Positions 7,156 to 8,904 of a stretch of 8,904 nucleotides of DNA are shown one piece after another (within the stretch, counting starts at the first letter, position 1; each line of letters opens with the position of its first letter). The notes beneath the pieces were generated by a model, which was given only the letters and a program-made list of their open reading frames with translations, did not search any database and was not told where the DNA came from. The DNA comes from Bacteroidota bacterium (lineage in GTDB: Bacteria; Bacteroidota; Bacteroidia; B-17B0; Aurantibacillaceae), in the NCBI GenBank assembly GCA_947474485.1, contig CANJJP010000042.1:1-8904 (forward strand), given 5' to 3'. The position numbers and the translations under genes were made by a program.

Positions 7156-7845
7156 TTAGTTTTTAGTGAATTTGTAACCAACGCCCCTAATTGAATGAAA
7201 ATACTTAGTTTCTGAGGATTCGGGCTCAAATATTTTACGGAAATTTAAAATATAATTATCTATTGTTCGTGCAGAAGGATTTTCGGAGGGATTCCATAGT
7301 TGTTGCATTATCTCTGTTCGCGAAACAACTTGCCCTTCTTTAGAAATTAAAAGCTTTAAAAGCTTCATTTCTCTATTTGGCATATCAATTTTTTTTCCTG
7401 TTTTGTCAGTTATTTCAAAGGTATTGAAGTCAATTGAGAAATTACTAAGAATGTATTTATCCTCTTTTGAATTTGATTGATATCGTTTTAAAAGAATTTG
7501 CACACGAAGTAATAATTCTTCCAAATTAAATGGTTTGGTTAAGTAGTCGTCGCCACCAGATTTTAATCCTTCAATTTTATCAGCCCCCGAGCTTTTTGCA
7601 GATAAAAAAAGAATAGGGGTTTCGGAATTTATTTTTTTCATCTGCTTACAAGCCTCAATTCCATTTAATTCGGGCAACATAATATCTAAAATAACCAAAT
7701 CAGGCTTTAGATTTCTGAAAACATCAACGGATTTTTGCCCGTTATCAGCAATAATAACTGAATATCCATCAAGTTCAAGATTCAGTTTTATAACTGATGC
7801 TAAGTTGTTTTCGTCTTCAACCAACAATATAAGTTTGCTAGCCAT
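7156..7845 (-). CDS. OmpR/PhoB-family response regulator
   Basis: A two-component transcription regulator, 229 residues from the ATG at 7845. The receiver domain (about 4-122) has the acidic pair Glu10/Asp11 (VEDE), phospho-acceptor Asp54 (VILDIMLPELNG), Ser82 (LSAKSSG) and Lys104 (LTKPF). The C-terminal winged-helix domain (about 130-229) shows NREMKLLKLLISKEGQVVSR and RTIDNYILNFRKIF, with the closing IRGVGYKF typical of OmpR-type DNA binders. The frame is open further upstream to a TTG at 7872, but a TAnnTTTG element at 7870-7877 overlaps that codon, and residues before MASKLILLVEDE are not expected in the family. No histidine kinase lies in the window, so its partner and targets are unknown. 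lpxK follows at about 50 bases. Confidence 0.93.
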   Translation of the reverse strand: MASKLILLVEDENNLASVIKLNLELDGYSVIIADNGQKSVDVFRNLKPDLVILDIMLPELNGIEACKQMKKINSETPILFLSAKSSGADKIEGLKSGGDDYLTKPFNLEELLLRVQILLKRYQSNSKEDKYILSNFSIDFNTFEITDKTGKKIDMPNREMKLLKLLISKEGQVVSRTEIMQQLWNPSENPSARTIDNYILNFRKIFEPESSETKYFHSIRGVGYKFTKN

Positions 7846-7869
7846 ATTTATTCGATAATTTAAAGACTT

Positions 7870-7877
7870 CAAACCTA
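7870..7877 (-). promoter_or_regulatory. Candidate -7 promoter element for the response regulator cluster
   Basis: The minus strand reads TAGGTTTG, a perfect TAnnTTTG match, ending 24 bases before the ATG at 7845. Transcription starting a few bases downstream would give a leader of about 20 bases, fitting the ATG and excluding the TTG at 7872. A good TTTG -33 box is not seen at the usual distance. Confidence 0.45.
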
Positions 7878-7906
7878 AAACATATTTGTTAAATATCGAG
7901 GAATAG

Positions 7907-7938
7907 TTTGTTTTTTTTGCTAAATTTATCTTTATTTG
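7907..7938 (+). promoter_or_regulatory. Candidate promoter for the metalloprotease gene
   Basis: TTTG at 7907-7910 could be a -33 box and TTTATTTG at 7931-7938 a -7 box with one mismatch to TAnnTTTG. They are separated by 20 bases, close to the usual Bacteroidota spacing. The implied leader is about 20 bases before the ATG at 7966. Just downstream, GTTTA-AAA-TAAAC (7938-7950) is a small inverted repeat. AT-rich sequence makes chance matches likely. Confidence 0.35.
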
Positions 7939-7965
7939 TTTAAAATAAACTTAATTAAAATACAC

Positions 7966-8904
7966 ATGAAAAAACAATTACTATCAGCAGCTGCGCTTTT
8001 TGTTTTTGGCCTTTCTGCTTCGTTTGCTCAAAACAACGTTATTGTTGGTAGCAAGCAGGTAACAAAAGCCGGATCAGAGCAAAAACAAGTTACACGTTGC
8101 GCATCACCTGTTCCAACAGCGGAGTGGGATGCTGAATTTAATAAATTAGTTGAAAAATACATTAATGAGCGTACGGATGCTACAGGCAAAATAAGTACTA
8201 TACCTGCAACTATTCCTGTTGTTGTGCATATTATTCATAACCAAAACTCTATTACGCAAGAAAATATTTCTGCAGCTCAAGTGGCTACTCAAATAGCAGT
8301 TTTAAATGCTGATTTTGCAGGTACAAATACAGATATAACAAGTGTACCTTCTGCATTTACAGGTGTAAAAGCAGGAAACACACAAGTGCAATTTTGTTTA
8401 GCTGTTACTGATCCAAGTGGTAACACATTGTCTGAACCTGGTATTCACCGTCAAAAATGGAACACAATAGCAGGTGCTACAGATCCGAATTTAGCTGCTG
8501 ATGGAGCTGCTTTACAAACATTATTTAATAACACAATTAAACCAGCTACTATTTGGGATCCTGTAAAATATATGAATATTTGGGTTTCAAAAATGGATAA
8601 TTCTGGATTATTGGGATATGCTTCTTGGCCAGCAGCTAGTACTTTAACTGGTTTAGGTGCAGTTGAAACAAATCAAACTTCAGGTGTTGTTATAAACGCA
8701 AGAGCGTTTGGAACTTCTGGTTACGCAGGTTCTGGTGGTTATACAGTTTATAACAAAGGTCGTACAGCAACTCATGAGGTTGGTCACTGGTTAGGTTTAC
8801 GTCACATTTCTGGTGATGCTGTTTGTGGAAATGATTTTTGTACTGATACTCCTCCTCAAACAGGCGGTGGGGCTGCACAAGGCGGATTAAATTATGGATG
8901 TCAA
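7966..8904 (+). CDS. Secreted M43-family (pappalysin/cytophagalysin-like) zinc metalloprotease, 3' truncated
   Basis: The frame is open from ATG 7966 to the window end, giving 313 residues without a stop. Residues 1-21 are a signal peptide (KKQLLSAAALFVFGLSASFA, cleavage likely before QNN). A propeptide-like region follows to about residue 80, containing one Cys (45) in a TRCASP segment. The catalytic domain starts near IPVVVHIIH (83-91) with LNADFAGTNTD (113-123), a segment typical of M43 proteases. The zinc site is HEVGHWLGLRH (270-280), the extended HExxHxxGxxH signature, with His270, His274 and His280 as ligands and Glu271 as catalytic base. CTDTPPQ (292-298) is the usual downstream DTP segment. 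The Met-turn and any C-terminal type IX secretion sorting domain would lie beyond the window. It is divergent from the response regulator gene across a 120-base spacer. Confidence 0.93.
   Translation, partial: MKKQLLSAAALFVFGLSASFAQNNVIVGSKQVTKAGSEQKQVTRCASPVPTAEWDAEFNKLVEKYINERTDATGKISTIPATIPVVVHIIHNQNSITQENISAAQVATQIAVLNADFAGTNTDITSVPSAFTGVKAGNTQVQFCLAVTDPSGNTLSEPGIHRQKWNTIAGATDPNLAADGAALQTLFNNTIKPATIWDPVKYMNIWVSKMDNSGLLGYASWPAASTLTGLGAVETNQTSGVVINARAFGTSGYAGSGGYTVYNKGRTATHEVGHWLGLRHISGDAVCGNDFCTDTPPQTGGGAAQGGLNYGCQ

Noticed and set aside
7846..7872. Response regulator starting at TTG 7872
   Set aside because: The TTG overlaps a perfect TAnnTTTG element and adds nine residues before the usual start of the receiver domain; ATG 7845 fits better.
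8690..8878. 62-codon minus-strand open frame
   Set aside because: Antisense to the zinc site region of the metalloprotease, with no recognisable features.

Overview
The window comes from a member of the Bacteroidota. This rests on several independent signs: AT-rich DNA; start codons without Shine-Dalgarno sequences; close matches to the Bacteroidota promoter -7 element TAnnTTTG; a DUF4294 protein; secreted proteins whose leaders end in the 'SQ'/'AQ' style common in the phylum; and an M43-type secreted metalloprotease. No RNA gene, CRISPR array, insertion sequence or phage gene was seen. The longest stretch without a convincing gene is 216 bases (4533-4748), so this is compact core genome, not an accessory island.

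Layout. The + strand starts with the 3' part of a glutamine amidotransferase of the TrpG/PabA family (cut by the window edge). It is followed by a biotin carboxylase (accC type, 496 aa, with an extended C-terminus) and a secreted DUF4294 protein. This rightward group meets a leftward group tail to tail at 2552-2555, where the palindrome TTAA supplies both stop codons. The leftward group is dprA followed by an MscS-type channel gene, separated by one base. After the 216-base spacer, a second leftward cluster reads, in transcription order, OmpR-type response regulator, lpxK, purine nucleoside phosphorylase, TlpA-like thioredoxin. lpxK and pnp overlap by 53 bases, and pnp and the thioredoxin gene are 7 bases apart. 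From a divergent intergenic region at 7846-7965 a secreted M43-family zinc metalloprotease gene runs rightward off the window end.

Functionally this is a housekeeping mix: chorismate/amine metabolism, carboxylation of acyl-CoA, DNA uptake or processing, osmotic protection, lipid A synthesis, purine salvage, periplasmic thiol chemistry, one two-component regulator without a visible kinase, and an exported protease. I did not find an undescribed multi-gene system. The points most worth a second look are: lpxK, whose conserved N-terminus is present but has no ATG, GTG or TTG start in frame; a perfect 13-bp hairpin inside lpxK just before the P-loop; an Asp at the base-specificity position of the purine nucleoside phosphorylase; and a decayed-looking spacer between dprA and the thioredoxin gene.
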